Below the pieces are notes generated by a model, which saw nothing but the letters and a program-made list of their open reading frames with translations, did not search any database and was not told where the DNA came from. The translations under genes were made by a program, and so were the position numbers. Of a stretch of 64,000 nt of DNA, positions 61,018 through 64,000 are shown piece by piece. Origin of the DNA: Branchiostoma floridae (lineage: Eukaryota > Chordata > Leptocardii > Amphioxiformes > Branchiostomatidae); the NCBI RefSeq assembly GCF_000003815.2, contig NC_049993.1:997739-1061738 (forward strand), given 5' to 3'. The first letter of the stretch is position 1; every line of letters begins with the position of its first letter.

Positions 61018-64000
61018 ACTTTTGTTAAAAAGTATGTATTTATTTTCTGTGTTTAAGGGAACAAAACTGCATAGGGAGGCTTTATCTAGCAATCTGTATA
61101 TTTTCTGTTTATGGAAAATGAATAAGAAGGGAAGCTTAGGTTATATTTTCAGCAGTGAGTGTGTGCTTGTGACCATGATATAATGTCTGTCCCTGTTTTT
61201 TCAGTGCAGATCAATGTTTTGGTATGCAGAAAAAAATGAATATATAGTTTTACCTGGTCCCCCCTACAGAGTATCCACGTGTTTCGTAATTAGTCTCACA
61301 CTTCTTCGTCTTTGTAGCTATGTACAGCGCCTTATTTGGAATTCTTCTTACGCCACCTCATATCGTTCGTTCTAGGAACAATGAATAAGTTAATACTATG
61401 CAGATTTCAAACCTATTTTAAGGAATAAAGAATGTTTTCGAATTTGCGATTGTTATCACGCATGTACGTCGATCCAGAACTACAGGTGTGCACTTTTTTT
61501 ATCGTGTACTGTTTAGTATGACATGCTTAAGTTGCACTAACTGAAACCTTAAAAATCAAGACACTTGCAACAAACTAAGGTATGTGTTTAAGTCCTAATC
61601 TGTGTCGTTATGTCCCTCACGATAGTTGAATGACTTGTATAACGTCCTTGGTTATAGTATGCTTAGTCTGTCACGTCACGTGGAAAGGTTCTGTATTGGG
61701 GAATTTTCAAATTTAAAAACATCAATTGAATCCAGTTTGTATGTCTGAAGTCTATCATCAGTTCATTCATGAAGATTCATAAATGAATATGTTGATTGAT
61801 TGAGATACACATATCATTTCCTAATCTCCAAGAATCTCATTCAAATTTTACATCTGTTCTTTCAACGTTTGGTACTCCTTTACCACAATTAATTTACTGC
61901 TATATTTATATGGCTGAAACCATAAAAAATACGATTTATTATACACGGCGTAATGTGTACGCCGAAAACCTTCTTTTGCATATTGATATTTCAATCTTAA
62001 AGTAAAAGAAATGATCCGAACGAACGGACGCGGACTATGAACCCTCTACTATATGTTTTTGTTCCATGTGTATGTAATGATATTTGTGGTGAGATTTTTT
62101 AGGACTCCATGTGATCTGTATGTCTGTTATATTTTATCTGACTCTTACCTCCTTTATGACCTCAATGACAAGCGCCCTCTCATGAATACATAAAGATTCA
62201 AAATTTAAACAAAAACTTAGTGCGTTTCTTTAAATCTGAGAACGAAGAATTAACGTTACACTTGGCACAAGGGAAATAGAACAAAATAATGTTATGTTTC
62301 ATTTGTACTACAACCAGTCTTGTACTACAACTAGTCTTTTAGAAGGGTAGATGGTACGAATTTATTTCTGCATTTTGATTTTGATAACAAAAAATATGTC
62401 ACAACTCAAACTGATGACCAACACAAAACATTCGAACGAATTGCTCTGTCATCTGTTAAGCTAAATGCCCCCATCGTTCTGGACACTATGAACTAGTCTA
62501 TACGATCTGTGACACAACGATAGAAATACTATTTAGTTAATGTAGAATGTTGATTTCCTCTTTTTAGACATGAGAAGCATTGGCAAATTAATATTCCTCA
62601 TGCGTTTTGACAAACCAACTAGACTTAGTTTTAGACTTAGGTTTGTGATATTTTTTTAAACATGTGATGTCTTGGTTGTGGCCTGTACTTAAATTTACCG
62701 GAATGCCATCAGAATGATTTTTTTTTCTATTCATAGCAATTCGTAGTGTATCCCAGTCATTCTCACTGCGTTCCAGCTATTTGCGCCCGTTCTTTGGTTG
62801 GTCCGAAAGTTTTTTGACTGTGAAAAATTGGCGAGGTACATCCGAAGCGGAGAGTTATCGATGGGCATTTAAAATGGAATCTAAGGGCATTTTAACCTTT
62901 TCTTATGCCAGTCTGACCGCATTCTACGTCATTCCACAATTATTCGAAACATTCTTGGCTCGTTCTCATTTAAATGTCGAAATGCTGTCGCCTGACTTTA
63001 CGCCTTGATGTGGAGCAAATTATAGACAGCATCACTGGTTCCTTCATTTTTCCACAACCCCTGTAATGTTTTGCAAAAGATGCACAACAACATTTGTATT
63101 AGTTGATGGTTTAGAAGATTATTATAGCCACTGGTGGGATTTCACACCCTAAAAAATGGCTGTCGCCTGAGAAGAAACGAAGATTTCAAATAGTAGCCAA
63201 AAATGTAACAATTCAGTTCCCAGAATGATTGTTCGGTAGGTGAAACCAGCTGACCAGGCCCTCTGTTTGATCACGTGAGATCGCTACTCTCACTGATCTT
63301 GGAGGCTGTGTGAGGTGGTTTATGACTGACGCCAGATTCTGCAACAAACGTTACCACCATGAGTACGATGGTTGCCACTGTTATATTATCCAAGTATAAG
63401 ACTAGAAATAACCGTTTTTGTGACGCTGTACAGTTTTTCTAGCTTTCTAAAGAAAATAGAAAGGGTTGTTGACTGTGATATTCAAGTTCAGCATTATATC
63501 TGACTGTTGTACAGAAATGACTGTAACAAACGTTACCATTGTTCGATGCTGTCTACGCTATCTATTGGGCCTGGTGTAAAAAAGCTGCCCACTTTTTAAA
63601 TGTTCCTAGGGACGTCCACTTATACCTAAATGATGTAGTCAATAAGGTGAGTCCTTTCGAAGAAAACAGGGTAAAGTCTACTGTTGTAACAAAAGTTACC
63701 GGTAACGTTTGTTACCTGCCCTGTAATGCATTACCAATGGGACCGAAAATAATAAGTTGCCATTTTTTGGCTATGGTTAAGAGACGAATTTTCCTGAACA
63801 ACCACGAAGTTTTCACTGAAAATAAAGCCGATTTATTTTTCGACCAAAAAATGCCATTTTCGACATTTCAATGAGAAGAACAAGTTTCTTATCTCATTCG
63901 ATGGAGAACCGAAACGGCACGCCACTTCGAATCCTGCCAGAATGTGGCCAGAAGAATATCTGTAATTCAGTGAGATTTCTAGATACGCTAGGATTCCCAA
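61018..64000. other. Right flank; no gene recognised
   Basis: Non-coding, AT-rich. Two chance open frames (62781-63008 and 63539-63874) show no known domain, start context or splice support. At 63521-63712 the sequences GTAACAAACGTTACC and GGTAACGTTTGTTAC are inverted around about 160 bases and may bound a small element. Confidence 0.45.

Noticed and set aside
62781-63008. Open frame of 75 codons in the right flank
   Set aside because: No domain, no splice or start context, and repetitive CATTC-type composition; not supported as a gene.
63539-63874. Open frame of 111 codons in the right flank
   Set aside because: No recognised homology; it lies beside inverted GTAACAAACGTTACC motifs and may be element DNA.

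Overview
The window is animal (metazoan) nuclear DNA and most likely comes from an amphioxus (Branchiostoma, a cephalochordate). The reasons are intron-rich genes with chordate-type proteins, a replication-dependent histone cluster with metazoan 3' stem-loops, a Link-domain gene, a Penelope-like element, and dense MITE/SINE/minisatellite content. The species call is inference; a database match would settle it.

Layout, left to right. (1) 1-245: remnant of a Tc1/mariner transposase. (2) 869-6547 (+): a Cys-loop ligand-gated ion channel of nicotinic-receptor type in at least seven exons. The 5' (signal peptide) exon was not found. Its introns hold a small fold-back Penelope-like fragment, a (TTTC)n tract and a ~125-bp tandem repeat. 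(3) 8302-8868 (-): a possible exon coding a low-complexity tail with NPVY motifs, followed by a 5'-truncated LINE (8878-10115). (4) 12816-22320: a histone cluster in the order H2B-H2A-H3-H1-H4-H2B-H2A-H3-(truncated H1). H2A is on + and all others are on -. It arose by tandem duplication of a unit of about 5.6 kb. The second H1 is cut at the duplication edge, and H4 has a cysteine in its otherwise invariant N-terminal tail. (5) 23374-26180: a lone Link-type terminal exon, a 100-base assembly gap inside an inverted repeat, then a small secreted coiled-coil plus Link-domain gene (+). (6) 28127-60315 (+): the main gene, telomerase reverse transcriptase (TERT), for which I traced 29 exons. Their summed length (4152 nt) keeps one reading frame and predicts about 1383 residues, with TEN, basic linker, RNA-binding, RT (motifs 1, A, B', C, E) and C-terminal regions. 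(7) 60316-64000: TERT 3' UTR, one MITE, then no recognisable gene.

The TERT introns are crowded with repeats. There is a nearly whole Penelope-like retroelement with GIY-YIG endonuclease (30204-32784) in intron 3, and a 62-bp minisatellite of about 35 copies ending on the acceptor of exon 13. There is also a ~90-bp minisatellite rich in ATTGG (inverted CCAAT) in intron 17, three copies of one hAT-type MITE, several other terminal-inverted-repeat elements, tRNA-derived SINEs and LINE 3' tails. A Penelope-like RT sitting inside TERT, its closest cellular relative, is the most striking juxtaposition in the window. I found no evidence for a wholly new gene system. The rest of the interest lies in structural changes in the histone cluster and in the TERT introns.
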